DNA of 41,433 nucleotides from Bacteroidales bacterium (GTDB lineage Bacteria; Bacteroidota; Bacteroidia; Bacteroidales; Muribaculaceae). The notes below the pieces were generated by a model. The model made no database searches and was not told the origin of the DNA. It was given only the letters and a program-made list of their open reading frames with translations. The translations under genes were made by a program, and so were the position numbers. Shown here in pieces: positions 23,073-31,198 of this stretch. Where the stretch lies: positions 1-41,433 of the forward strand of contig SFFL01000017.1 of assembly GCA_004557825.1 (NCBI GenBank), given 5' to 3'. Every line of letters starts with the position of its first letter. Position 1 is the first letter of the stretch.

Positions 23073-23080
23073 CAAATTTA
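23073..23080 (-). promoter_or_regulatory. Putative -7 box of the prenyl synthase gene
   Basis: Minus-strand TAAATTTG, an exact TAnnTTTG match, 19 bp ahead of the GTG start. No TTTG at the -33 position is seen. Confidence 0.5.
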
Positions 23081-23122
23081 CGAAAACTTTATGGAAAGAC
23101 TGTAAAATACACAGGAAAAAGT

Positions 23123-23130
23123 TAACTTTG
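23123..23130 (+). promoter_or_regulatory. Putative -7 box of korAB
   Basis: TAACTTTG, an exact TAnnTTTG match, about 53 bp ahead of the korA ATG at 23184. The -33 region (ACTG) is poor. Confidence 0.55.
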
Positions 23131-23183
23131 TAGTCGGAAACCTATCAATTAACCGATAATATCCTACGGATAGGAACAATATC

Positions 23184-25049
23184 ATGAACAACGAAAATTC
23201 AAGAATAAAGACGCTGGAAAAAGTAGCCGTAAGATTCACCGGAGATTCCGGCGACGGCATGCAGCTTGCCGGTAACATATTCACGAATGTGTCGGCCGGA
23301 ATGGGCAACTCTGTATCCACATTCCCCGACTATCCTGCCGAAATCCGCGCCCCGCAGGGTTCGCTGGGCGGCGTTTCGGGCTTCCAGGTGAGCATCGGTT
23401 CGGGCGTGCATACCCCCGGCGACCGCTGCGATGTGCTGGTGGCGATGAATCCGGCAGCGCTTAAGCAGAATCATCATTTTCTGAAGCCCGGCGGTGTGAT
23501 TATCACCGACGCCGACTCCTTCCGCGAGGAGAATCTGCGCAAGGCAAAGTTTGCCACCGACGACCCCATAAGCGAGCTTGGCATCACCTCGCAGGTGGTG
23601 GAAGTGCCCGTGACCTCGATGACGAAAGCCGCCCTTGCCGATTCGGGAATGGATCAGAAAAGCATACTGAAGTGCCGCAATATCTTCGCCCTGGGGCTTA
23701 TCTGCTGGCTGTTTGACCGGCCGGTGGAGAGCGCCGTGGAGATGCTGCGCAAGAAATTCGCCAAAAAGCCGGCGGTGGCCGAGGCAAATGCCAAGGTAAT
23801 CCGTGCCGGATACGATTACGGCCACAATATACACGCGTCGGTATCGACCTATAAGGTTGAGACCGAGCCGATTGTGCCGGGTACATATACCGATGTAAAG
23901 GGCAATGAAGCCACTGCATGGGGCCTGATTCTTGCCGCAGAAAAGGCCGGGCTACCACTCTATCTGGGTTCTTATCCTATCACCCCTGCCACCGACATAC
24001 TCCACGAACTGGCCAAGAGAAAGGACTTGGGCGTGAAAGCCTGCCAGATGGAAGATGAGATAGCCGGCGTATGTTCTGCTATCGGCGCATCGTTTGCCGG
24101 CAGCCTCGCCGCCACATCCACCTCAGGTCCCGGCCTGGCGCTCAAGAGCGAAGGCATCGGACTGGCCGTGATGGCGGAGTTGCCGTTGGTGGTAATCGAC
24201 GTGCAGCGCGGCGGCCCCTCCACCGGTCTGCCTACCAAGACCGAGCAGACCGACCTGGCGCAGGCACTTTATGGCCGCAACGGCGAGTCGCCTATCGCTG
24301 TGGTGGCACCCACATCGCCCACCGACTGCTTCAATATGGCCTTCGAGGCCTCGCGCATAGCAGTGGAGCATATGACCCCGGTAGTGCTGCTGAGCGATGC
24401 CTTCATCGGCAACGGTTCATCGGCCTGGCGCATCCCCGAACCTGACGAATTTCCCGAAATCCATCCGCGCTATGTGCCTGAGGCACTGCGCGAAAAGTGG
24501 ACACCCTATATGCGCGACGCCGAGTCGCTGGCCCGCTATTGGGCTGTGCCCGGCACACCCGGCCTGATGCACCGCATCGGCGGCCTGGAGAAAGATGAGC
24601 ACTCTGGCGGCATATCCACCGACCCTGCCAATCACGGGAAGATGGTGCAGCTGCGCCGCGAGAAAATCGCCCGCATCGCCAACGACATACCGCTGCAGAC
24701 CCTCCGGTGCGACAGCGAGGATGCCGATACGCTGCTGATAGGGTGGGGCGGCACCTACGGCCACCTCTACGACGCTGCCGAGGAGCTGCGCCGCCGCGGC
24801 CACAAAGTGGCGCTGGCACAATTCCGCTACATCAATCCGCTGCCGGCCAACACTGCCGAGATTTTTGCCCGTTTCAAGAATCTGATTGTTGCCGAACTCA
24901 ATACGGGGCAGTTTGCCGATTATCTGCAGGCCCGTTTCCCGCGCCGCCTTTTCCGCCGCATCAATAAGGTGGAGGGGCAGCCATTCCTCGTATCGGAGGT
25001 TGTGGCCAAGGTTGAGGAAATCCTTGCCGGAAAGATTGAGACAGAATAA
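23184..25049 (+). CDS. korA: 2-oxoacid:ferredoxin oxidoreductase, gamma-alpha fusion subunit
   Basis: With KorB, converts a 2-oxoacid (2-oxoglutarate most likely) plus CoA to acyl-CoA and CO2 while reducing ferredoxin, or runs in reverse. The 621-residue protein joins an N-terminal gamma domain (RFTGDSGDGMQLAGNIF, SVSTFPDYPAEIRAPQG, to about residue 190) to the alpha domain (GSYPITPATDILHELAK, EDEIAGVCSAIGASFAG, TSTSGPGLALKSEG, VDVQRGGPSTGLPTKTEQ), ending in the transketolase C-terminal-like part. This fused form is usual in Bacteroidota. The ATG is at 23184. korB follows after 63 bp containing a 17-bp repeat. The exact 2-oxoacid cannot be proven from sequence. Confidence 0.94.
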   Translation: MNNENSRIKTLEKVAVRFTGDSGDGMQLAGNIFTNVSAGMGNSVSTFPDYPAEIRAPQGSLGGVSGFQVSIGSGVHTPGDRCDVLVAMNPAALKQNHHFLKPGGVIITDADSFREENLRKAKFATDDPISELGITSQVVEVPVTSMTKAALADSGMDQKSILKCRNIFALGLICWLFDRPVESAVEMLRKKFAKKPAVAEANAKVIRAGYDYGHNIHASVSTYKVETEPIVPGTYTDVKGNEATAWGLILAAEKAGLPLYLGSYPITPATDILHELAKRKDLGVKACQMEDEIAGVCSAIGASFAGSLAATSTSGPGLALKSEGIGLAVMAELPLVVIDVQRGGPSTGLPTKTEQTDLAQALYGRNGESPIAVVAPTSPTDCFNMAFEASRIAVEHMTPVVLLSDAFIGNGSSAWRIPEPDEFPEIHPRYVPEALREKWTPYMRDAESLARYWAVPGTPGLMHRIGGLEKDEHSGGISTDPANHGKMVQLRREKIARIANDIPLQTLRCDSEDADTLLIGWGGTYGHLYDAAEELRRRGHKVALAQFRYINPLPANTAEIFARFKNLIVAELNTGQFADYLQARFPRRLFRRINKVEGQPFLVSEVVAKVEEILAGKIETE

Positions 25050-25058
25050 ATCATAGTA

Positions 25059-25098
25059 AGAGTTATCCTATAATTAGAGTTATCCTAAAATTAGAGAT
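25059..25098. repeat. 17-bp tandem repeat between korA and korB
   Basis: AGAGTTATCCTATAATT, then AGAGTTATCCTAAAATT, then AGAG, at 25059, 25076 and 25093, period 17. It occupies most of the 63-bp gap. Confidence 0.88.
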
Positions 25099-25112
25099 TT
25101 CCACCTACGATT

Positions 25113-26174
25113 ATGGAATGTATGACAGATAACAGGGAGTGCGCAGCTGCACAGAGCCAATGCGCTTCCGCTCAATATAAAGCCTCCGACTTCAAGAACG
25201 ACAGCCCGGTGCGCTGGTGCGCCGGTTGCGGCGACCACGCCGTGCTCAATTCGCTCAACAAGGCTATGGCCGACCTGGGAATTGCTCCCGAAAAGACAGC
25301 GGTGATTTCCGGTATCGGTTGCTCGTCGCGCCTGCCTTACTATATGAATACCTACGGTTTTCACACCATCCACGGCCGTGCCGCAGCAGTGGCAACCGGT
25401 TTCAAGGTGGCCAACCCGGATATGACCGTATGGCAGATTTCTGGCGACGGCGACGGACTGGCTATCGGCGGCAACCACTTCATCCACGCTGTGCGCCGCA
25501 ATGTCGACATAAATATCCTGCTGCTTAACAACCGCATCTACGGCTTGACGAAGGGGCAGTATTCCCCCACATCGGCCCGCGGATTCGTGTCGAAGTCGTC
25601 GCCCTACGGTACGACTGAAGACCCCTTCATCCCGGCCGAACTGGTGTTTGGCGCCCGAGGCAACTTCTTCGCCCGTGCCATCGACGTGGATCTGCCTGTG
25701 GCCCGCGAAGTGATGCTTGCCGCCGCGCGGCACAAAGGGTGCTCGGTGGTGGAAATCCTGCAGAACTGTATGATTTTCAACAACGGTATTCACGCCGGAA
25801 TCACCGATAAGGAGGTGAGGGCCGACCGCACAATCCACCTTGTGCATGGACAGAAAATGCTCTTCGGCAAGAATAATGAGAAGGGCCTCGTGGCCGACGG
25901 ATTTCAGCTGAAAGCGGTGACGGTTGGCGAGGATGGCTACACTCTCGACGATGTGCTTGTGCACGACGCGCACTCGCCGCTGAACTTCCTGCATCAGCAG
26001 CTGGCGATGATGGATGGCTCGGAGCTGCCGATGGCGATGGGCGTAATCCGCGACGTGGATTCTCCCGTCTACGACCAAGAGGTGAGCCGCCAGGTGGAAG
26101 AAGTGAAAGCCCGCAAGGGATTCACCACTCTGCGCTCGATGCTCCTCGCCGGAGATACCTGGACGGTGAAATAA
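25113..26174 (+). CDS. korB: 2-oxoacid:ferredoxin oxidoreductase, beta subunit
   Basis: Thiamine diphosphate-binding partner of KorA. The 353-residue protein has WCAGCGDHAVLNSL (35-48), GIGCSSRLPYY, the TPP/Mg motif GDGDGLAIGGNH then LLLNNRIYGLTKGQYSPTS, and GCSVVEILQNC. The subunit is of the short type with no separate 4Fe-4S ferredoxin domain of its own. The N-terminus (MECMTDNREC, then QSQC) is an extension with three cysteines of unclear use; translation could also begin at Met4. It forms a two-gene operon with korA. Confidence 0.94.
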   Translation: MECMTDNRECAAAQSQCASAQYKASDFKNDSPVRWCAGCGDHAVLNSLNKAMADLGIAPEKTAVISGIGCSSRLPYYMNTYGFHTIHGRAAAVATGFKVANPDMTVWQISGDGDGLAIGGNHFIHAVRRNVDINILLLNNRIYGLTKGQYSPTSARGFVSKSSPYGTTEDPFIPAELVFGARGNFFARAIDVDLPVAREVMLAAARHKGCSVVEILQNCMIFNNGIHAGITDKEVRADRTIHLVHGQKMLFGKNNEKGLVADGFQLKAVTVGEDGYTLDDVLVHDAHSPLNFLHQQLAMMDGSELPMAMGVIRDVDSPVYDQEVSRQVEEVKARKGFTTLRSMLLAGDTWTVK

Positions 26175-26187
26175 TCTGCTCTGAACA

Positions 26188-26228
26188 CTCAGTTTTTCAA
26201 GAATAAGAAACTCGTTTTCAAGAATATT
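26188..26228. repeat. Imperfect 21-23-bp duplication after korB
   Basis: GTTTTTCAAGAATA at 26192 and GTTTTCAAGAATA at 26214 form a near duplication in the gap before the DUF4190 gene. Confidence 0.7.
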
Positions 26229-26248
26229 TTTTCAAAATCATCACATAT

Positions 26249-26797
26249 ATGGATAATCAGAACAATCCTCCCGTACCGCGCGGTGGTTCGCGCTACCAGC
26301 CGTCGGGACAGCCTTACCGGTCGCCCTACGATTCCCGCCGGGAGCAGGAATATGCACCGCAGGACGAACCATATCGCCCTCGGCAGGGTTATAATTCACA
26401 GCAGGGCTATGGTCAGCAGCAAGGTCAGAACCCCCAGCAGGGTTATGGTCAGCAGCCGCTATATTATGGCCAGCAGGGCTATGGTCAGCAGGGCTATGGT
26501 CAGCAGGGTAATCAGCCCATCTATATAAATCAGACGGTGGCAGCGCCGCCGTCGCAGTCAAACGGTATAGGCGTGGCCGGATTCGTGCTCTCTCTGGTGG
26601 CATTGCTTCTGTGCTGGACCCCGGTGATCGACTGGATTATATGGATTCTTGGCCTGATATTCTCGCTGATAGGCGTTTTCCGCAAACCTCGGGGCCTGGC
26701 GATAGCCGGTCTGGTGATTTCGCTCATCGGCCTGATAGCCATATTGCTCATAGCTGCGGCGGCAGCTGCGTTCTTCGCCACAATCTTCGAGATGTAG
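26249..26797 (+). CDS. DUF4190 membrane protein with Gln/Gly/Tyr-rich N-terminus
   Basis: A 182-residue protein of unknown function. Residues 1-100 are disordered and rich in Gln, Gly, Tyr and Pro, with repeated GYGQQ motifs between about 48 and 87. Residues 105-178 contain hydrophobic segments of the DUF4190 type (GIGVAGFVLSLVALLLCW, then WILGLIFSLIGVFRKPRGLA, then IAGLVISLIGLI). No signal peptide precedes the tail, so it probably faces the cytoplasm. The DNA of the repeat region (GGCTATGGTCAGCAG) is tandemly repeated. A perfect short terminator follows at 26799. Confidence 0.85.
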   Translation: MDNQNNPPVPRGGSRYQPSGQPYRSPYDSRREQEYAPQDEPYRPRQGYNSQQGYGQQQGQNPQQGYGQQPLYYGQQGYGQQGYGQQGNQPIYINQTVAAPPSQSNGIGVAGFVLSLVALLLCWTPVIDWIIWILGLIFSLIGVFRKPRGLAIAGLVISLIGLIAILLIAAAAAAFFATIFEM

Positions 26798-26798
26798 C

Positions 26799-26818
26799 AC
26801 TGCAAAGCAGTTGTTTTT
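26799..26818 (+). terminator. Intrinsic terminator after the DUF4190 gene
   Basis: ACTGC (26799-26803), loop AAA, GCAGT (26807-26811), followed by TGTTTTT. A short but perfect stem with a T-run directly after the stop codon. Confidence 0.65.
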
Positions 26819-26905
26819 ACTCTCTACACACTCTCTCCGGCTCTCTCCGGCGAATATAATTTTAGCAACTGTAATCATTTATACATCTGAAAAATCGAAT
26901 AACAA

Positions 26906-27394
26906 ATGGGTAAATTACTTACAGAATTCAAAGAATTCGCGATGAAAGGTAATGTCGTCGATATGGCAGTCGGTGTAATCATCGGCGGCGCTTTCGGCAA
27001 AATTGTCAGCTCGCTTGTCAACGATGTGATTATGCCGGTAGTGTCGATTCTTACCGGCGGTGTGAATTTCACCGACAAGAAAATCATACTCCGTCATCTC
27101 ACCGATGCCGACGGCAATACCCTCACACAGTCGGCTGCCGACGCCATCACCGCAGCCGGCGGCGTGGTCAACCCCGAAGTGGCTCTCACCTGGGGCGTGT
27201 TTGTGCAGAGCATCGTCGACTTCCTGATCATCGCCTTCTGCATCTTTATGGCCATCCGCTTTATGACGAAGCTCAAGAACGCCACCAAGAAGGCTGAAGC
27301 CGAAGCCGAGGCAGCTCCCCCCGCTCCCTCGAAGGAAGAGGTGCTCCTTACGGAGATCCGTGACCTGCTGAAAGAGCAGAACAAGAAGGGCTAA
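26906..27394 (+). CDS. mscL: Large-conductance mechanosensitive channel
   Basis: Inner-membrane pentameric channel that releases solutes on hypo-osmotic shock. The 162-residue protein has the amphipathic N-terminal helix and pore helix (KEFAMKGNVVDMAVGVIIGG, then AFGKIVSSLVNDVIMP), a periplasmic loop slightly longer than usual (DADGNTLTQSAADAITAAGG), TM2 (GVFVQSIVDFLIIAFCIFM) and the C-terminal coiled helix (EVLLTEIRDLLKEQ). An Ala/Glu/Pro linker joins TM2 to the last helix. A -7-like TAATTTTAG lies about 50 bp upstream. Transcription probably continues into aroK. Confidence 0.96.
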   Translation: MGKLLTEFKEFAMKGNVVDMAVGVIIGGAFGKIVSSLVNDVIMPVVSILTGGVNFTDKKIILRHLTDADGNTLTQSAADAITAAGGVVNPEVALTWGVFVQSIVDFLIIAFCIFMAIRFMTKLKNATKKAEAEAEAAPPAPSKEEVLLTEIRDLLKEQNKKG

Positions 27395-27433
27395 GCCCAC
27401 GGCGCAATCTGTGCCGAGCGTGCTCTTTGTCAG

Positions 27434-27466
27434 CGTGAACAAGCTGAAATTCTTTACGTGAACAAG
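27434..27466. repeat. 23-bp-period repeat at the aroK start
   Basis: CGTGAACAAG occurs at 27434-27443 and 27457-27466. The second copy contains the aroK GTG start codon; the first would start a frame that ends after eight codons. Confidence 0.7.
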
Positions 27467-28003
27467 TCGATATTCCTGATAGGTTTTATGGGCGCGGGCA
27501 AGACTACACTTGGCCGTGCCCTTGCGGTGCGTCTGCCCCGGCTGACCTATATCGACCTCGATGAGGAGATCGAGCGCCACGCCGGTATGTCGGTGTCGAA
27601 GATTTTCGCCACTTACGGCGAGAAGGTGTTCCGCACGATGGAGGCCGACGCTTTGCGCGACGTAGCTTCGCTCAGCAATGTAATCGTGGGCTGCGGGGGT
27701 GGTACTCCCTGCGCCGAAGGAAATATGGAATTGATGAACCGGTGCGGCACCACGGTGCTTCTGAGTGCCAGGAGGCCGACGTTGTTGCGGCGGTTGCTCG
27801 AAGCTCAGGCACAGCGGCCAAAGCTCAACGGTATGTCGGCCGATGAAGTGGCCGCTTACATCGATTCTGCTTTGGCCGAAAGAGCCGAGGCATACGGCAA
27901 GGCGCAGTACAGCTTCCCTTCCGACCGGCTTGAAAATGAGGCTGAGATAGAGGCGTCGTGCCGTTTCTTTATACGTAAATTCCTGCCGGGAGCACGCTCC
28001 TGA
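27458..28003 (+). CDS. aroK: Shikimate kinase
   Basis: Phosphorylates shikimate at O-3 with ATP, fifth step of the aromatic amino acid pathway. The 181-residue protein has the Walker A loop GFMGAGKTTLGRALA (8-22), the shikimate-binding Asp in YIDLDEEIERHAG, the FRTMEADALRD segment, the CGGGTPC motif and the lid with RRPTLLRRL. Start is GTG at 27458-27460; no ATG is available at the right distance from the Walker loop. It lies 63 bp after mscL. Confidence 0.95.
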   Translation: MNKSIFLIGFMGAGKTTLGRALAVRLPRLTYIDLDEEIERHAGMSVSKIFATYGEKVFRTMEADALRDVASLSNVIVGCGGGTPCAEGNMELMNRCGTTVLLSARRPTLLRRLLEAQAQRPKLNGMSADEVAAYIDSALAERAEAYGKAQYSFPSDRLENEAEIEASCRFFIRKFLPGARS

Positions 28004-28072
28004 GGCAGCAAATACTCATAGCTGCTGCTCCGTCAAAGTATCAACTATAGCAGCAAACAATCATAGCAGAAT

Positions 28073-29245
28073 ATGAACTGTCCTACCCCTCAAGAAGCAC
28101 CCTGCGACACAGCGGTGGCTTCGCGCAATCTCACCATCGGGCTGCCGCGATGCGTCAATAGCTCGGAGCAGCGTTTTCCGCTTACCCCGGAGGCGGTAAG
28201 CTCTCTCGTGGAGCGTGGCTTCCGCGTGATAATGGAGGAAAACGCAGCCGCGCATATCCATTACACCGACGCTGCATATCAGCGCGCCGGAGCCGAGATT
28301 GTGCCCCGTCGCCGCACGTTGGAGTCGGATATCGTGATACATCTGGCACCGCTTCCGCTGGAGGATATAGCCTCACTGCGCAAGGGGGCGCTGCTGCTTA
28401 CGCTGGCCAATTTCTCGCGCGACAATGCCGCGGAGGTTATCCGCAGGCTCCTTGACCGGCATATCATCAACATTGCCATCGACCTGATAGCCGATGAAGC
28501 GGGGCATCTCCCGTTCGCTGATATTCTGTCGGAAATCGACGGCCGGGCAGCCACTGTGCTTGCCTCGTCGATGATGGCCGACCCGGTCAACGGCAAAGGA
28601 ATCCTGCTTGGCGGCGTGTCGGGCGTGATTCCGTGCGAGGTAGTGATTTTAGGAAGCAATCTGGCGGCATGTGCAGCGGCCCGGTCGGCCGTGGGCCTCG
28701 GCGCTACAGTGAGAATGTTCGACGATGATGTCTACCGTCTGCGCCGTGCCCTTCGCCGAATCGGTGAAGGTGTAATCGGGTCGTCGGTTCACCCCAATGC
28801 GCTTGAAAATGCCCTGCGCACGGCCGATGTGGTGATTGCCACGTCGCTCCGTTGCCGTGTGGTGGTCGATGCTGAGGGTGAGCGGATTATGAAGAAAGGG
28901 GTGCTCGTCTACGACCTTACCGATGAGCCGGGCCGGGCATTCCCCGCTATGCCGCTCGTGGATCTGGGGTGCAGCAAGGCTTGCCCGCAGACCTCCGGCA
29001 AGCATTGCTGCCACTACAATGTGGGCAGTGCAGTGCCGCGCACAGCCGCTATGGCGCTGAGCGATACCTTCATTACTATGCTCGATGAGATTGTCCACAC
29101 CGGTTATCGGACGTCGGCCATCCAGCTCACGGGTGGGATGCAGCGCGCAGCGCTTACGTTCCTGGGCAAGGTGGTCAACCGAAAGGCTGCCGAGATTGCC
29201 GGAGTGCGCTACACCGATATCAACCTGCTGCTCTCTCTGAGCTAA
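28073..29245 (+). CDS. Alanine-dehydrogenase-like protein with lost catalytic residues
   Basis: The 390-residue protein follows the fold order of alanine dehydrogenase/transhydrogenase alpha. Residues 32-42 (EQRFPLTPEAV) match the substrate-side N-terminal motif, and 181-210 (GVSGVIPCEVVILGSNL, then GLG) match the Rossmann start. However, the position of the catalytic Lys (usual KVKEP) reads IHLAPL (89-94), the usual LHLA His position reads LANF (111-114), and the dinucleotide glycine motif is degenerate (GSNLAA). A Cys-rich patch follows (300, 304, 312, 313). It may have lost dehydrogenase activity or changed substrate. It is cotranscribed with aroK and probably rnhA; the function remains unknown. 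Confidence 0.75.
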   Translation: MNCPTPQEAPCDTAVASRNLTIGLPRCVNSSEQRFPLTPEAVSSLVERGFRVIMEENAAAHIHYTDAAYQRAGAEIVPRRRTLESDIVIHLAPLPLEDIASLRKGALLLTLANFSRDNAAEVIRRLLDRHIINIAIDLIADEAGHLPFADILSEIDGRAATVLASSMMADPVNGKGILLGGVSGVIPCEVVILGSNLAACAAARSAVGLGATVRMFDDDVYRLRRALRRIGEGVIGSSVHPNALENALRTADVVIATSLRCRVVVDAEGERIMKKGVLVYDLTDEPGRAFPAMPLVDLGCSKACPQTSGKHCCHYNVGSAVPRTAAMALSDTFITMLDEIVHTGYRTSAIQLTGGMQRAALTFLGKVVNRKAAEIAGVRYTDINLLLSLS

Positions 29246-29325
29246 ATATCAGGCTGCGGCCTCTGAGCAAAACATCTTTATCAGTCTGCGGCTTTATCAG
29301 TTGCGGCTTAACATTTCTGCAAACA

Positions 29326-30111
29326 ATGGCAAAGGCAAAATTTTATACAGTATGGGTAGGGCGTCAGCCGGGCGTGTATGAGACCTGGGAGGACTGCGAG
29401 GAGCAGATTTCCGGTTTTTCCGGCGCAAAATATAAGTCGTTCCCCACGATGCAGGCAGCCGTGGAGGCATTCCGTGCGGCCGAGGATGAGGCTACCGAGA
29501 CACTGCTCACCCGTATAGCCGTGCATAATGCAGAAAATATCGCCTGTGCTTCCTCAGATTCTTATGGAGCAAATATCGCCGGGTCGACAGCTGCGCCGCA
29601 GAGTGGTGCCGCAGGAGGGCAGCTGGGAGGCCCGACCCCGGCGCTGAGCAATCCGTCGGGTGTGCCGTTTAAGCCGGCGGTAGATTATTCACAGATCCCG
29701 GAAATCAACCTTTCGGCTATAGCCGTCGACGGCGCCTGTTCCGGAAATTCCGGTGCGATGGAATACCGCGGAGTGCGGGTGGCCGATGGTGTGGAACTGT
29801 TCCACGTGGGGCCGCTTGCCGGTGGCACGAACAATGTTGCTGAGTATCTTGCGCTGATTCACGGCCTGGCGATGCTTGATAAACAGGGGGATTCCACTAC
29901 GCCGATATATACCGACTCGGCCAATGCCGTGGCATGGGTACGCAACCGTGGTTGCCGCACAAAACTGCAGCCAACGGCCGAAAATAAAAAAATATTTGAG
30001 TTGATAGCGCGGGCCAATGTGTGGATTTGCAGCCATAATCCGCGCAATCCCATATTGCGATGGGCCACCGATATATGGGGCGACATCCCCGCCGATTTCC
30101 ACCGCAAATAA
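29326..30111 (+). CDS. rnhA: Ribonuclease HI with viroplasmin domain
   Basis: Cuts the RNA strand of RNA-DNA hybrids, removing primers and R-loops. The 261-residue protein starts with a viroplasmin (hybrid-binding) domain, residues 4-48 (YTVWVGRQPGVYETWEDC, then SFPTMQAAVEAF). A Gly/Ala/Ser-rich linker of some 70 residues follows, then the RNase H domain from about 128. Catalytic Asp135 (AVDGACSGNSG), Glu173 (NNVAEYLAL), Asp197 (YTDSANA) and probably Asp249 (WATDIWGDIPADF) are all present. The C-terminal WGDIPADF is characteristic of the Bacteroidetes form. It is convergent with the TPR gene. Confidence 0.94.
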   Translation: MAKAKFYTVWVGRQPGVYETWEDCEEQISGFSGAKYKSFPTMQAAVEAFRAAEDEATETLLTRIAVHNAENIACASSDSYGANIAGSTAAPQSGAAGGQLGGPTPALSNPSGVPFKPAVDYSQIPEINLSAIAVDGACSGNSGAMEYRGVRVADGVELFHVGPLAGGTNNVAEYLALIHGLAMLDKQGDSTTPIYTDSANAVAWVRNRGCRTKLQPTAENKKIFELIARANVWICSHNPRNPILRWATDIWGDIPADFHRK

Positions 30112-30134
30112 CCTGGGCTAAAATTATCGGAAAA

Positions 30135-30197
30135 ACTAATTTTAGCTAAGGTAGCTGAGGTAGCTAATTTAGCTAAGGTAGCTAATTTAGCTAATTG
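30135..30197. repeat. 9-bp tandem array (TAGCTAATT family), copy 3
   Basis: Six clear 9-bp units from 30144 (AGCTAAGGT, AGCTGAGGT, AGCTAATTT, AGCTAAGGT, AGCTAATTT, AGCTAATTG), plus a weaker unit before them. The array lies between the convergent genes rnhA and the TPR protein. Confidence 0.93.
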
Positions 30198-30235
30198 AGG
30201 GCGGGTGCTGGGATGCTATTTGCGAGGAAGGGCGG

Positions 30236-30964
30236 CTATTTGCGGGGATGAGCGGTGATGCGGGCGATAGTGGAGGTGAGGTGGGGAGTGGCGCGGATGG
30301 CCTCGGCGCGCCGGAGATAGGGGAGAGCCTGGGCGGTATCGCCTTTTTCGTTGTAATAATTGCCTAAGGTAAGGAGGGCGTCGTAGTCGTCGGGCACGAG
30401 GTCGAGAATCTGCTTGTAGGTGGCTATTCCTTTGTCGAATTCACCGCAAAGCATAGCGCCGCGTGCGTAGGAGGAAAGGAAACCCACATTGTCGGGGGCG
30501 CCCTGCAGCATACGGCTGCTGTATTCCATCATCTTGGCACCGTCGCGGCGGAAGATGTAATAGCGGAGAAGATAGTTGTCGGCCGGGCGGCGCATCCAGG
30601 GGTATGCTTCGCGCACGTGCAGGAGGAAATTGCCGTAGAGATTGCTGCGACCAAGCGAAAAACTTTCTGTCATCACCCGCGAAAGCACCGAATCGAAGGG
30701 GATTTTATTTTTCATCGCTCTGCCCATCAGGTCCATTTCCGCCACCGAATCGCCCCGCATAGCGTTGGCTACGATGGCTTTGCCGTAGGTCTGCGATATG
30801 TCGGGCCTCTGCTCTAACATCTGGTAGAATGTTGCGGCGGCCTGAGCCCACTCCTTCTGGGAGTAGAAACGGTTGGCCTTCAGCTCCAGACGGTCGTACG
30901 GGGTCTGGGCGGATGCTGTCGCCAGGGAGAATATCAGAAGGAAGAATATGGATAGTTGTCTCAT
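30236..30964 (-). CDS. Exported TPR-repeat protein, function unknown
   Basis: A 242-residue protein with a signal peptide (MRQLSIFFLLIFSLATASAQ), then helical repeats. TPR-like units are visible near residues 25-58 (ELKANRFYSQKEWAQAAATF), about 160-195 and 197-230 (YDALLTLGNYYNEKGDTAQA, then LPYLRRAEAI). I used the ATG at 30962-30964 because the signal peptide follows directly; the longer frame adds 46 residues of untypical sequence. Likely periplasmic, acting as a scaffold. The gene has its own promoter region, divergent from manC. Confidence 0.82.
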   Translation of the reverse strand: MRQLSIFFLLIFSLATASAQTPYDRLELKANRFYSQKEWAQAAATFYQMLEQRPDISQTYGKAIVANAMRGDSVAEMDLMGRAMKNKIPFDSVLSRVMTESFSLGRSNLYGNFLLHVREAYPWMRRPADNYLLRYYIFRRDGAKMMEYSSRMLQGAPDNVGFLSSYARGAMLCGEFDKGIATYKQILDLVPDDYDALLTLGNYYNEKGDTAQALPYLRRAEAIRATPHLTSTIARITAHPRK

Positions 30965-31029
30965 ACGAAAAGTGCGTTTGCTGCAAATAGTGAAGATGGT
31001 TCGATACCAATAGTAAAGATGGATTGCTG

Positions 31030-31037
31030 CAAATATA
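31030..31037 (-). promoter_or_regulatory. Putative -7 box of the TPR gene
   Basis: Minus-strand TATATTTG, an exact TAnnTTTG match, about 66 bp ahead of the ATG at 30964. A TTG lies 15 nt upstream, shorter than the usual spacing. Confidence 0.45.
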
Positions 31038-31088
31038 ACACTTTTTCGGGTGCAATGGTCGTAAAGCAGGCAAAATTGACCTGAAAAG

Positions 31089-31119
31089 TTGCACATCTGC
31101 ATATTATTTTCTATCTTAG
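31089..31119 (+). promoter_or_regulatory. Putative promoter of manC
   Basis: TTG at 31089-31091, a 20-nt spacer and TATCTTAG at 31112-31119 (one mismatch to TAnnTTTG). Transcription would start near 31126, about 73 nt before the manC ATG. Confidence 0.6.
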
Positions 31120-31198
31120 CACCTCAGAAAAAACAGGTCGGCACCCCCTTCAGAGGTGCTCAGACGCATTTATATTAACGAAATAGACTGACCGATAT

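Noticed and set aside
26241..26603. A minus-strand frame of 120 codons with repeated ADHSPA motifs
   Set aside because: It is the antisense reading of the GYGQQ repeat DNA of the DUF4190 gene.
30135..30197. 9-bp arrays considered as a CRISPR or a replication origin (DnaA boxes)
   Set aside because: No spacers; the unit AGCTAATTT does not match the DnaA box TTATNCACA, and no origin genes are nearby.
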